Shown one piece after another: positions 25,105 to 38,148 of a stretch of DNA of 64,000 nt (its first letter is position 1; each line of letters opens with the position of its first letter). The stretch lies in assembly GCA_001600055.1 (NCBI GenBank), contig BCIV01000001.1, positions 434,001-498,000 on the forward strand, written 5' to 3'. The DNA comes from Filobasidium wieringae. Lineage: Eukaryota > Basidiomycota > Tremellomycetes > Filobasidiales > Filobasidiaceae. The notes below the pieces were generated by a model that worked only from the letters and a program-made list of their open reading frames with translations, was not told the origin of the DNA and ran no database searches. A program made the position numbers and the translations under genes.

Positions 25105-26002
25105 ATGTCGGTATCTTCAAGAAGATTACTCCATACCACACGTACCACATGGGCGAGAGAGTCTAACCACTATGAGGTACTCGGTGTATCCCGAACGAGC
25201 TCAAAAAGGGAGATCAAGAACAAGTTCTACGAGGTGAGTCGTCTTGTTTCACTCGAGTCCAGGTGCTTGTGACTTATTAATTTGATTCCAACGTTGGATG
25301 GAGTAGTTGTCAAAGAAAGCTCATCCTGATACTGGAGGTGATCGCGCTCAGTTCCAAAAGTTGACGGAAGCGTATTCTATCCTAGGTGATGATGCGAAAC
25401 GGTCAGTCCCCTCTTCTCACCTCTTCCCAGTTCTCTTTTCGCTCATGACGATTCCGCTTGTCAGACGACAATACGATATCTCCTCTCAACCCACTCGAAC
25501 CACCTCCAACCCGTATGGCGGACCATCAACGACTTATTCCCCTCACTCCCCTTACCTTCGTAATCAAAGAGCCCGAAGCGGTCCTCATCGGGCGTGGGCC
25601 AATTCCTCCTCCTCCCCCTATGGACAAAGCAGTACACAAAGTCGACCTCAATCCCCATGGAACGACTACGGGTTCTCAGAACGTACAGGCGGAGCGGCAG
25701 GGAGAAGAGCGGCAGGTCCTCCTCCGCAATTCGGGTCCGCTAGTCATCATCATCTGCGATATCCTTTCAACACGGGCGGGAGGGCGTCGTCCCAAGCGGG
25801 AGGACAGGGGAGGGATGAGGAAGATGGTGGAGAAGGGGTTAGGAAGGAGAGCGGGACGGGGAGGTTTTTGGGGGTGCTTTTCTTGTTGATGACTGTTATT
25901 GGGATCGGAGGTGGGTTTAACGTGAAAGCGGACGAGAAGGAGAGGGAGGAAGAGAAGGAGGATGAGTGTGTTTGGAAAGAAGGGACGGGAGATGAGCAAT
26001 GA
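25105..26002 (+). CDS. J-domain co-chaperone, probably mitochondrial, with one membrane segment
   Basis: Exons 25105-25233, 25307-25401 and 25465-26002 give 762 nt, 253 aa. The N-terminus (MSVSSRRLLHTTRTTWARES) looks like a cleavable presequence. The J domain is residues 21-80: HYEVLGVSRTSSKREIKNKF, then the invariant HPD in KKAHPDTGGD, then FQKLTEAYSILGDDAKRRQYD. This motif stimulates Hsp70 ATPase. The rest is a Gly/Ser/Tyr-rich segment without zinc-binding repeats, so it is a class C (type III) J-protein. Near the C-terminus FLGVLFLLMTVIGIGGGF is a likely membrane span, followed by a Glu/Lys-rich tail. An upstream in-frame ATG at 25009 is possible but would move the presequence inwards. It is not Pam18, whose J domain lies after the membrane span. 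Confidence 0.85.
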
Positions 26003-27629
26003 AAAGAAAGATCCCGATGGATCAGGAAACGTCTGTAGCCTTTACTTGTGTCACGCTTTATTAAGATGTATACGATAACAATCAGTTCTCTTCCTTACTA
26101 GATCCCATACAGGATCCTACAATCCCCTTTCAAGATAGATCAGTGGCCCTGACCATAGCTATAAACACTAAGCTGGTCTTGCTACCTATAGAAGGCACAG
26201 CTTTGTCAACAGAACGAGGAAGAATGGGTGGGAGGGAGCGTCTCGTACAAGATGACAGACGCCGAGTTGGCTGGACTCTTGATCATTGCATTGAACTCAC
26301 CTCCTTGCTCGGTGCAATGCCACATGAGCCTTGCCATCCAACAGTAAAGATTGTAAAATGGATCACTACATGCATCCAGAATCTTGAATATGAAGCACCT
26401 CGTAATTGAATCGAATCAAATGGTGGAAAGAAAAATGGGGACAATCTTGACGATATGGATGCCACATATGTATGCTTGATGGAGTTCAAACTGAGGGCGG
26501 GATTCTTAAGAGAAGCTTATAGCTGAGGAGCAAACTACACAAGAGGTTCATGGAAATTGCTGCTACATCTCAACATCACAACATGATTGAGCTCATCGTG
26601 CTGGGCAGATATCCCAAAGCCTTCCTTGCAGCGTCTATTCGAGTGCATAATAACCAAGATTGACACAAGAGGACGAAGAGATGATCCCTTACGATGCAGA
26701 GCTTCCGTTTTCGTTGATAGGCAAACCATTACTCTGGAGGAAACAAGGAACTAATGGATGACGTTGATGATGTTTGACTACTATATGAATGACACGACAG
26801 GCGGAACGATCAACCTCTGACGGAGGAGACCAGAGACTTTTCAACGCTGCTGTATGATTGGATAATGGGCCTTGTTCGAACACATGCCCTGCTGCTTGAG
26901 TTCTGAAGTGCTCCGTAAAGGAGAGAATTGGTGAACACGCGCGGGAAAAGTCGCGCGGATTGATCCGAGGCTGAGTAATAGACAGTTTTCAAGCTCTTCT
27001 CTTTGGTCGGGACAAGTTGGCAAGTAGTCCTGCTGCGACAGCCACCTATAATAGTTGCTTAGTAAACTCGATCGAGTTCCGTTCCCATAGTCCGATTGCG
27101 TCGAGTTACAGCGGTCGATAGGGTTTACGCAGGCGAACAAACGGGTTTGGAAGGGATCGCCCGTCAGTGCTATGAGGCTCAGGTCTGATCCAATAGGGGT
27201 ACCGAAAATATATTCAGCACTGTCAAAATCATCAAAGATGTCCTCTTTGAGTATGATTTACCTCCCTGTCGCAGTCCAGCGGAGAGACGTCTTTGACAAG
27301 ACAACACCGAAGCAGATATGGTTTTCGAGACCTATCCGTTTCATATGAGTATCAGAAATTACCCTTATCTGCTGCCTACCTCAGGTCCTGCGCGCCTTCC
27401 TAGAGTGGTACAATACCATCCTATGCAGATCTCGAGATATAGAGACGCCAAGACCATCCTGGCTCGGTCGTGTACGGTTACTAGCGGGAGTACCTATCGC
27501 GCCGTGAAGCCGACAAAGTAAACAAAGAATCCCACTACTGTATCGTGCCCAGTCCACATGAACAACTCAATTCGTCTATAAGTACAATTCGACAGCTGGA
27601 TGCACAAGTCTCACCTGCATACGCCTGAG
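26003..27629. other. 1.6 kb gap with no firm gene
   Basis: The first part holds the 3' UTR of the J-protein gene and the last part the ALDH promoter. The only stretch that reads like protein is on the minus strand at about 26844-27260 (described separately). A plus-strand frame at 26143-26409 and several short minus-strand frames show no domain or splice support. Confidence 0.4.
26844..27260 (-). other. Unassigned open stretch on the minus strand
   Basis: About 139 codons are open without a stop, from a TAA near 27263 to a TGA at 26844, with balanced composition: DIFDDFDSAEYIFGTPIGS, then RLFACVNPIDRCNS, RSSLLSNYYRWLSQQDYL and REELENCLLLSLGSIR. There is no ATG near its start, so it would need a 5' exon. 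It could be an internal exon, a gene relic or chance. I recognise no family. Confidence 0.25.
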
Positions 27630-29891
27630 ATGCTCAGGAGTCTAGGAACTACTGCTTCTAGGACATTCTTGCGCAGGTCGATATACACGTCTTCGAGTTT
27701 GAGAACGGCCATGTCCTCGTTTGTCGACTTTACTCTTCCCTCGGGCAAGAGCGCAAAGCTTCCGACTGGACTCTTCATGTGAGTTTCGATGCTCCAAGAG
27801 ACAGACACAACTTTGCTTACGATAGTCCCCTCCTGCTGCGCGCAGAAACAACGAGTTTGTCCCTTCCTCAACAGGAGAGACCTTTTCCACCGTAAACCCC
27901 GCAACGGGGGAACATCTCCTAGATTTCCAATCCGGTTCTAAAGAGGACGTCGACAAAGCCGTCAAAGCAGCCCGTCAAGCTTTCAAAACGACTTGGGGCA
28001 AGAATTCTATCGCAACTGAACGAGCTCGATGTATGTCTTCAAGCCTGAATCCTTCAGCTAAGCTTCGGAAACCTGATTCAACACACCGGGCTTGATGATA
28101 GTGCTCAATAAACTGGCCGACCTGATAGAGGAAGATCCGATACTTCCGGAGCTGGAATCTTTGAACTCTGGGAAGGGAATCAGGATAGCTCGGGAGGGCG
28201 ATGTGGTAGATACCGTCGCTTGTCTGAGGTATTATGCTGGGATGGCCGACAAGATCCAGGGTGAGTTTCATTCTTCCTGGTTACTCAGGCGAAGAGAACG
28301 GGAAGTTGACTCTGAAAGCTTTCATTGAACGGCAGGCCAGACTATAAATCATTACGGAGGTGAAAAGTTGATTTATACTCTACATGAACCTATTGGAGTC
28401 TGCGGTCAAATGTGAGTCGTCATCGTCCCCTTAACCTGTGATCGGACAGCTGAACCAGAGACCGCGTATAGTATCCCTTGGAACTATCCCCTTTTGATGT
28501 GGGCATGGAAGATCGGTCCAGCCATAGCCGTGAGCCCGAACCCTCCTCGCCCCAATTCAATTCAGCTTATCGACCTCGATCGATCCTCTTACAGGCAGGT
28601 TGTACGGTGATCATGAAACCCTCCGAACTGACACCCCTGAGCGCAACGTACCTTTCTCAACTGATCGTCAAAGCTGGGTTCCCCGCGGGAGTGATCAACT
28701 GTGTCAATGGACCCGGGGCTGTGACTGGCCAGGCGATCGCAGAGCACGAAGGGATCGACAAGGTCGCTTTCACCGGGAGCGTCGTGACGGGGAGGAAAAT
28801 CAGCGTGGCTGCGGCTATGAGTAATTTGAAAAAGGTCACCCTGGAATTGGGAGGCAAGGTGAGTCGATTCTTCTCAATCTCGGGGCAGGTCTTAAGATTT
28901 GAGAATCGATTCTGAGCTATTGGACTGTTTAGTCCCCCGTGCTGGTTTTCGACTCGGCCAATGTGGAACAGGCGGTAGATTGGATCGCACTCGGGATCTG
29001 GTTCAATTCGGGACAAGATTGTTGTGCAGGATCCCGACGTGAGTAACGCTGTAATCGAGGAAAGTGGGTGGATCGTGAAGTCTGATTCTATCGATTCTCG
29101 ATTCTATACGTGCCTCAGTTTACGTGCAGGAAGGGATTTACGATCAGGTCATCGAGGGGTTGGTCAAGAAAGCGAAGGAGAGTGCTATTGGTAATGTGAG
29201 TCTGCGCGCAGAGTTTGAAGTACGGACGGTTGATCATCGCTTCCTCGCAGCCAACGGATGAGAAGACGTCCTTCGGACCTCTGGTATGTGATCCAAATGA
29301 CTTGCCGATTCACCTACTTATGCTAGGTTGCACTTGTAGATCTCTTCCGCTCAGAGAGATAAAGTCCTCAAATACATCGATGGAGCGCAATCGCAAGGTG
29401 TCGATATTGTCACGGGAGGGAAACCTTGGGCGGGGTCTAACGGGTTTTACGTGGAGCCTACTATCCTCGGAGATGTGACGGAGGACATGACTTGTGTCAA
29501 GGAGGAGGTCGGTCGATCTTGTTCCGGATGGTATGTTGCGTGAACCATTCTGACGCCAAAACTTGAACAGATCTTCGGACCGGTCTTGACTGTAGCTAAA
29601 TTCAAGACGGAAGAGGAAGCTATCTCTTTAGCGAACAATACGACGTATGGACTAGGTTCTTCCATCTTTACTACCAACCATTCTCAATCCCTTCGAGTAT
29701 CCTCCGCAATCGAGGCAGGAGTAGTCTGGGTGAACAGTTACGCCATCTTACCGCCTCAAGCGCCGTTCGGGGGATACAAACAGAGCGGGATCGGGAGGGA
29801 GTTGGGAAGTTATGGGTTGGATGGGTATTGTCAGATCAAGGCGGTGCATCATAATATGCTCGAGGGGTCGAGCGGAGTTTATCCTCCTTGA
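27630..29891 (+). CDS. Aldehyde dehydrogenase, NAD(P)+-dependent
   Basis: About ten short exons. It oxidises aldehydes to acids. The N-terminus from the ATG at 27630 ([20 protein letters not shown]) looks like a mitochondrial presequence; an ATG at 27600 would add ten residues, and one at 27711 ([12 protein letters not shown]) would give a cytosolic form, so dual targeting is possible. Conserved motifs: [60 protein letters not shown], the catalytic Glu in LELGGKSPVLVF (split by an intron), the catalytic Cys in [18 protein letters not shown]-type [14 protein letters not shown] and the C-terminal [16 protein letters not shown]. Where most relatives have a D/N-GKP motif it reads [17 protein letters not shown]. 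Substrate cannot be told from sequence alone; acetaldehyde is usual for this group. Confidence 0.93.
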
Positions 29892-30311
29892 GCGGCGGAG
29901 AATATTACGAGGAAAAGAGCGGTTGTACAAAAGGATGAAGGTGTAGCACCATCCCAAGACAACTTGAAAGCCGAACAAGACACTCTATGGAGACTCTTCG
30001 TCTTCTGAAACACATGTCTTATCAAACCGCTAGTAGTTGTGACGCGAGTGACGTGTCATTTACGACCCACCGATGTTGACGATGATGATGAGCATATTCA
30101 TAACCACATTCATCGATCTCAACCTTCAAATGTCCAGGCCCTTTTGGGTAAAACATAGACACAGATTCAGATTGGCAATCTGCAACAATCAGATCATTCT
30201 GTCTGTCTCTCTCACGCACTGTTCCATCTCATCCAAAAACAACGGACTTGCATAAGCTATTGAAGGTCAAGGAATACAGAAACTAAGAGCTAGTCTCGAA
30301 TAGCTTCAGCT

Positions 30312-32095
30312 ATGCAGGCCGCTAAACCAAATCCTCCTCCTACTGAAGGTAGCTCGAATGTATCTCAACCTAATCCCCCCTTTCAACCTACAAGACCTCC
30401 CATGAACCAAAACCCTTCAGCGACTACTTCCGGCCTACTCGACAGGACGGGGGATCGCCCTAGACCGCCGGGAGTTGGGAACGGGGCCATGACTGGGGCT
30501 GTTGCTGGCAATCCTGCTACTGTTGGAATGAACAACGCAGCTGGTCCGATGAGACCGATGAACAGGGTACATCAGATCATCAGACCAGCTCATCAAAAAT
30601 CGCTAACTCAATGCTTGTTTCACAGCCAAATAGCATAACCATCCCTTCCGCCTTCCCATCGATCCCTACCTCCGGTGCAGCCGGCACATCTTATCAACAA
30701 CCACCTCATTCAGCTCAAAATACTCCAGTACCCTCAACCAGCGCAGCTCCGACTTCTGCAACAGGTCTCGGTGGTAGTTATGCTTATTCCAACACCAGCC
30801 TCAACCCAAGCAATAATCCTTACTTACGACAACAATACATGCAACCTAATCACCGTATGATTGGACAAAACGACCGAAGCGTCATTGGACAGGGAAGATT
30901 GTTCACCGATCATCTTGCAAGAGAGAGGGTGAGGGTTCAAGCGGAGAAGGCCGGATTGAGGAATATGAACGAACCGAGAAGTCTGGTCATTGCCGATCAT
31001 GCGGTGGAGGCGGCGGTGAAGGAGATAATACGAACTGCAGGTCGGATAAAAGATCATCGAGTCACCTCTACCAATCCTCGCGCACCTCCATTTTATCCCT
31101 CGCCAAACGACGGGGCCAAGAAGGAAGAGGATGGGATGGACGTGGATGATGAGAGAGTCCCGATGTGGAAAGTAGAAATCCTCGATAACCCGGGGAAAGA
31201 GATCCTCGCTGCCCACGCTGCCATTGAAGAAAGTGAGAAACTGAAAAAGAGTGCGAGGGTGAGGGAACGGACGGAATACGATGAGAGAAAGAAGGCAGAA
31301 GCAGAAGGAAGGGTATACCCTGCAGGACCAGTTCCAGGGGCAGATGTACCTATGGCCGATACCTCTGCTGTAGGATCGCCTGCCGCTTCCGCTTCTTCCC
31401 CTGCCGCTATGGTCGCACCTGATAATCTGGCAGATACACCGGTAGGGAAAAAACCCAAACCGACTAAACGGAACCCTCAGCTAGATCAGGATATTCAGGC
31501 GAAACGATTGGTAGAAGCTCAGAAACAGGAATCGAATCGTGCTCTGAGCAAACTCATGGGTGGTTCTAAAAAGTATTCCTGGATGTCGGGAGGTGGAGGA
31601 TTGGGCACTCCGGGACCCAAAACGCCTTTAGGGAAAGGATTAGGGGTAGGGGGTTTGGGAAGTGGGGCAAAACACAAGAGGGCTAGTATGCAGAATGGAA
31701 AGATCAGGATCAATTCCCCCGCGATGACCCCTGGAACGCCTTCCACGCCTGGTCCGGCGGGTCTTAGGGGAAACAAGAGGATGTCGGATGGGACACCTCT
31801 AGGGGATAGAAAACGAGCTAGATTGGGGGATTCGGTAGGACCAGATACGGCGGCAGAGAAGGTCATACCTTATCAGTTTGCTCAGGTCGAAGACCGGATG
31901 ACGATGAACGATCTCCTTTCCGCTTTCAACAGGGAGATCAGGAAGGGGGGTCCTAATAGGAGGATATTGGAAAAGAAATATCAAGAGCTGCTTGTCAAAG
32001 CGGCCGAGAGTGCTGCGGAGGAGTATAAGAAGGAGAACGCTGGTCTAGGGGGCAGTACGATCGCAGGAGCAGCGAGTGCAATGGGGGAACTTTAG
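30312..32095 (+). CDS. TAF4: Transcription initiation factor TFIID subunit 4
   Basis: Exons 30312-30566 and 30626-32095 over a 59-nt intron give 574 aa. The first 160 residues are Pro/Gln/Asn-rich, as in TAF4 activator-contact regions. A helical part follows with RLFTDHLARERVRVQAEK and VIADHAVEAAVKEIIRTA (about 173-240), then a Lys/Glu-rich coiled stretch (ESEKLKKSARVRERTEYDER). The signature SNRALSKLMGGSKKYSWMSG at about 390-405 matches the fungal TAF4 C-terminal motif with its aromatic KKYSWM. The tail has basic, Gly/Pro-rich linkers and a last helical segment (MTMNDLLSAFNREIRK). TAF4 pairs with TAF12 by a histone fold in TFIID. The family call rests mainly on the KKYSWM block. Confidence 0.75.
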
Positions 32096-32201
32096 TTAAT
32101 GACATCACGAAACGAGGACACGGGGAAAGCACAATTATGGCATATGCGTGTACGCAAGTATTACATACCAATCTTCAAAGTCCACACTACCGTTTTCGTT
32201 T

Positions 32202-33230
<1,029 letters not shown>

Positions 33231-33378
33231 CTTGCTGACTAGTGGTGGACTATTGCTACCATCTAACTGGCGGCTGAATGGCGACTTTATCAACCGGAAA
33301 TTGGATGACTTCAAGCGCACAAAGTAAACAATACATATATACTACATGGTATATCCTGTCACTCATGGTATACAACCT

Positions 33379-36300
33379 CTAATGTCTATGACTACAACCG
33401 TGGTGTTCGTGCACATGGTGCTGCTCATGGTCATGTTCGTGCTTCATTGCCTCCTTGGGGTGACTGTGATGATGATGTTCGTTATGTGTGTGTTTATGGT
33501 CGTGGTCGTGCTGGTCTGAGTGATGACCGTTCTCGTGGGTATGATTGTGATTGTGGTGAGAGTGATCGTGGTGGTGTTGGTCATGATCATGATCATGGTT
33601 GTGCTTCTTCTCGTCCAGCAACATCTGTTCTTCCTCCTCTCGCTCGCTGTCTCGTTTGACTGTTATCGTAACTTCTCCAACTGCATCGCCGCTTCCTCCG
33701 AAAGAAGACTTCCGCCCTTGGGTCGCGCCGACCGCATCGACGCATCGTTCGTATCCATATCTCGTGAGGTCCAGGATCTCCTTATCATCCAAATCATCTC
33801 TTACGTATATCGTGAGGTTCGTCACCAGGACGCATGATGCGTGAGCGCTGGATGACATGGTTGGTACGCCAGTCATCGTGCGGGTTAGGCCTCGAGGAGA
33901 GATGGTCGACATCGATCGATCTATCGAAGGGCGACGCGAGCTCGCCGGAGTTGCTCTTGACGTCTGACTCGTAGCAAGACTCCTAGGATCATGCGGGGTA
34001 AGTTGCCAGATGTGCGGCGGAGCCACTCTAATGACTGAAGGGTGGTTCTTGATCTGAAAAACATAATCTATATCAGCTTCCATTGTGTACCAAAAGCTAC
34101 CTGACCTTTACTGACATCTCTGATAACTTGCTTGAAGGCAAGCATCTGTATAGACTGCTCGGGAGGAGCCGTTTGAAGAAGCACCTGACCGAACACGATG
34201 CTCGATGGATACGATAGCCAGAAAGCTAGCAACGCTTCGACGAAGGCCATCACTCGATCGAGTTTAGGTAATTGCTGACTGAATGCCGATCTATATCAGC
34301 AGAGATAATACAGCATCATCAAGAATCTGGACACTTACGGTGACAAGGCTAGATTTCCGATAAGGAACACGGCAATGCAAGCAGAGATCGCTAAGGAGAA
34401 AGGGTTGGACAGGAAGATGTCAAGCGATTCAAAGTATCTCGCAAGCGTTTGGTTTCGCGCTGCTTTGCCAGCTGGCCGATGACGAGTAGAGGGCATGATG
34501 CTGGGTCCGACGGCTGTTGAACAAAACCATTAGGATTCTACGTGAACTTCTCCTTGCAAGTCAAGCAATGCTTACCTTCTACCAATTTCGAGTGATTGTC
34601 CAGCACAAGTCCCGCCGTGAGTGAGGCAGCGAAGGCGAGGGCGAGCAAAACAAGAGGGAAACTATATCACCGAAAACGATATCAAACGCGAAGTCTCTTG
34701 CTGTAGTGCTAGCCACCACATACCCTTCTGAGTGATCCCCGCCATGACTGTGGCCATGAGAATGACCCCCTCCTGATCCCGCACCTGACATGAGTACCCT
34801 TTCCAGTGCTTCCTTCGAAATGTAGACGGCGGAAAAAAGCAAAAAGATGCACTGTACGAAATACAGAAGAGATTCTTTTCTATGTGACCTGATCACACAC
34901 AATGTATACATATTTAGTGATTATTGCGAGGCCCGGAGACATCGAACCGGAACTCACCCGAATGGTCGTCGAGAAGAACTAACAGCACCATCTCCGAGCC
35001 TCAAGACCTGTCCCCAGAGCTTGACCCAAACACCGATCGCTTCGAAAACGATCAGGTACCCTAATCCAGTCAATCCTACACCTCCCCCTGCTTGACCCGA
35101 TACCCAGACGGCGCTCCCTATCATGAATTGCATGATTCCGAACGTAAGGGTAAGTTTGGCTGAACGGGAGAGGGACAGGGTTTGGGATACGATCGATTTT
35201 GAAGGTTTTGGGTTGACTATGGGAGAAGGAAGGAGGGGAGAGGTTACTGAGGCTGAACGCAATTGAGCGGATTGAGTTCCGTTGATGAAGGTGGTTGCCA
35301 TCGGTCGTGGAGTTGCGTTAGCCTGCGTAGATAAAGTCGTTTCGGCCGAATTAGGAAGGTTGGGATTGGTCACAGTAGGATCAAGGAAAGAGAAGAAATT
35401 GTGCGACAATGAGTGTTTATGCTGTTTCAAAAGGAACAGGTACGAAGTCAGCAAGTCTTTTCCTTTCTGATTCTGAACTCGGAAACGTGAGGTTCTCACA
35501 TGATGTCCACGTCTGCCAACAACCGTATGCGTTCCTGCATCTTCTCCTAATGCACCATCCCCAACTTTGAGTGCTCCGGAAGAAGCACCAAAACTGAACC
35601 CTCCTGCCGCTTCCAAACCTGGCCGCCCAGGTGCTTTTTTCAGAGTGCTTTTCATATCCGTCACTGGTGCATTCAAACGAGGTGAAGACGGAGGTTGAAT
35701 GACTGGGCCCGAGGAGGATGGATGAGGAAAGAAAAGAGACAGGTTTCGAGCATGAACACGGGAGTCGGGGATCGAATATTTCCTGGCATGTTGTTGAGAT
35801 GTAGGCGTCTGAAGAGGATCCGAGGTGAACGGATTGGTCGGGAACTTCTCCTGAGTGGCAGTATGGGGGGAAACAGGGGAATCTGCTTTAGCGCCTGATT
35901 GTGAGGGAAGAGCATGGGAGGAATTGGGAAATTGACTGGTGAACGCGAATCGAGCGGGTGACATGGGCAGATCGGGTAAGATGGATTTCCCTTCTTCGTC
36001 CTCTTCGTCCTGTTCCTCTTCATCTTCATCCCCTGTGAGTTGCTTGACCATACCGGTTGGATGATCAGTCGGAGGTGTTCTGAGCAGCATTGGTCTAACC
36101 ATTGCGCCCATTCCGTTTGTAGGGGAACTCGTACCGCCAGAGGCATACGTTCCACCAGGAGTACTGCTCATATCGGAGGAAGATCTTAGAGTTCGACCAG
36201 GCGTAGGAGTTGAAGGAATCATGTAATCGAAATCCAATCGAGGTGAAGCGGGTACCTGCGATTGAGCCTTGAATTGACTTAGACTAGATCCATGCTGTGC

Positions 36301-36660
36301 AAATGGGTAGAGCATCCCAGGCGAAGAAGGTGCTTGAAGTTGTGTTTGGGAAGAAGGGTATTTGCCGGACTCTCTTCTGGCAGACATTGTCGTGTTTGCT
36401 AATCTGGGCGAAGAAATGGTGGATTCCGGATCAAACATGGGTAGGTAAGGAGATCCTTCTACCTGAACACTCGGTCGACGAGGTAGTTCCACTTCCTGTA
36501 CTTGATCCTGCGAAGGTTCTTCAACACGATTGTCCATCTCAGGGAAGCCCTTGATTCCTAGTCCAGCGAGAAAGGGGGGAGCGAGTTGAGGAGGTGAGGA
36601 AGTCCGACGCGATGACACAGAGCCATTACTGGTCGGTGGAGGCTGGGAATTGGACGTCAT
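33379..36660 (-). CDS. ZRG17: ZRG17-like zinc transporter of the cation diffusion facilitator family, with a His-rich tail
   Basis: The first exon (34958-36660) codes for 568 residues, mostly disordered Ser/Pro-rich sequence, with motifs seen in fungal ZRG17 proteins: SLFFPHPSS and HKHSLSHNFFSFLDP. Membrane segments begin at SAKLTLTFGIMQFMIGSAVW and GLGYLIVFEAIGVWVKLWGQ. The next exon continues with SLLYFVQCIFLLFSAVYISK and a His-rich loop (GHSHGHSHGGDHS), then further spans (FPLVLLALAFAASLTAG, FSLAISACIAVFLIGNLAL, FVEALLAFWLSYPSSIVFG). The cytosolic C-terminal domain (VFQIKNHPSVIRVAPPHIWQ) carries a tail of about 65 residues, roughly half His. Yeast Zrg17 works with Msc2 to bring zinc into the ER. 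Start chosen at MTSNSQ; an in-frame ORF upstream would add 39 residues. Inner intron borders at 34090-34700 are approximate. Confidence 0.8.
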
Positions 36661-36989
36661 GGCAGGCAGACGAGAGAGCTCTGTGGCGGCGGAGAATTTT
36701 ATCCAGATAGTTGACCTGAGCGATGTCAATATGTGGTCAAAGCCAGCGATGTCGAGTGTTCTAATCTGCTGAGCCAAGAATCTCGCTGTGATGTCAAGTG
36801 ATATGAACGTTGTCTTAGATAGTGTTCGGTGCCGTAATCGGGGAGCTTATCAATATATAGACAAAAGGTGGAGGTATGTATACACATGACGTGTGATACA
36901 AGGAGGAGGTGAAGTACTAGGTCTATCGATACTGAAGGCGTCACATCCAGCTAATCCCCGTCGCGAACGATCTTTCTACTTTAATCTCT

Positions 36990-37882
36990 TCAGTTGGAAA
37001 CGCTCGCAGGACTAGTGGCGCTGGTCGAGATGCTCGAAGTCGCAACGCTTGCCGATCCGCTGGCAGTGTTCGTCGCGCCAGTCGCGCTTGTTAAAGAGCT
37101 TGATATACTACCACTCGAATCACTCGAAAGAGTGCTCGCCTCTCCCAACCCTTGTCTGAGCTTGTCGAGGTCCAAAAGATCATACATATCGGAGGTATCC
37201 TCATCATCGTCAGAAGTGTCGTATGCATTCCCATAATATCCGTACGAGTCACCAGAGTGGTGCCCGTAGTAAGGAGCACATTCCATCCTTCGACCGGTCA
37301 TCACCCCGCTAACGAAGGTGGCGGAGATCAGAAACCCTATAGCCATAAGCCAAACTATACATAATCGATGAAGATAAGCTCTACGTGTTGTACGGTATAA
37401 CGACCAATAATGGTATACGGACTGATCATCCTCAAAACTTTCATTCCAGGTGTTCTAACCTGAACTCCATCGCCTTTCATGTTCGACCCATTTCCACTGA
37501 AGAAGCGTTTAAATCCCGCCATCTTTCCTCGTTGCTGAGGCTGAAACTGAATCGCGTTCCCCTGAGGCTCCTGATACTCATATCCAACAGGAGGAACCGC
37601 CTTTTCCCCCTTCTCTCCCCCATCACGAGACCGATAAGCGTAAGCATCACTCCCATCCGTAACGTAAGGGGAATGATGGGCTGGACCGACTGGAGTAGAA
37701 GAGACAGGTGGAAGAAGGGTAATACCCTCCGTATGAAACTCGTGAGCGTATCCAGGTGGGTCGGAGGGGGCCTCTGATCGTGGGCGGGTTTGGGCGTAAG
37801 AATCGACCTGAGTCTGGGAGGGAGGTCGGGAGAGGAGGGAGAAGTGATTCATGTGCGGCAATTGGGGTGGATTGGGTTGCAT
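36990..37882 (-). CDS. Small single-pass membrane protein of unknown function
   Basis: Two exons meet over a 38-nt intron (GTTAGA...GATCAG, about 37422-37459). The N-terminal part is disordered and Pro/Gln-rich (MQPNPPQLPHMNHFSLLSRP); it is followed by a basic, hydrophobic join: RTTRRAYLHRLC, then a membrane span IVWLMAIGFLISATFVSGVM. After the span come acidic sequence (YDTSDDDEDTSDMYDLLDLD) and a Ser/Thr-rich C-terminus. Basic residues before the span favour a type II orientation with the Ser/Thr-rich tail outside or in the lumen. I do not recognise the family. The start is uncertain: an in-frame frame continues up to 37963, and CTTCTAG-like sequence upstream may be a splice site. Confidence 0.65.
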
Positions 37883-38148
37883 GTTCGCGTAGGACCTAGA
37901 ATTGATTGATATGTTTGTGTTGTCGTGATTACAGAGGCGATTGATAGAGTTGAATGTATACAAGATTCACTTGACCAGACGAGTTCGATTAACAGATTAA
38001 ATACACATCCCCGCACAGCGGTCAAAGTACGAAACGATTCGCGACTCCTTTGACCGTTCCTCCGCTCCCCGGGAGCTCGTAACGCGGTCATCCCCGCAGT
38101 CCATCAAGCCGGCGTTTCAGATAGAAAGTTACAACACTTTGAAAAGCG

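Noticed and set aside
27318..27521. 67-codon plus-strand frame before ALDH
   Set aside because: Short, no splice support, no recognisable sequence; it sits where the ALDH promoter should be.
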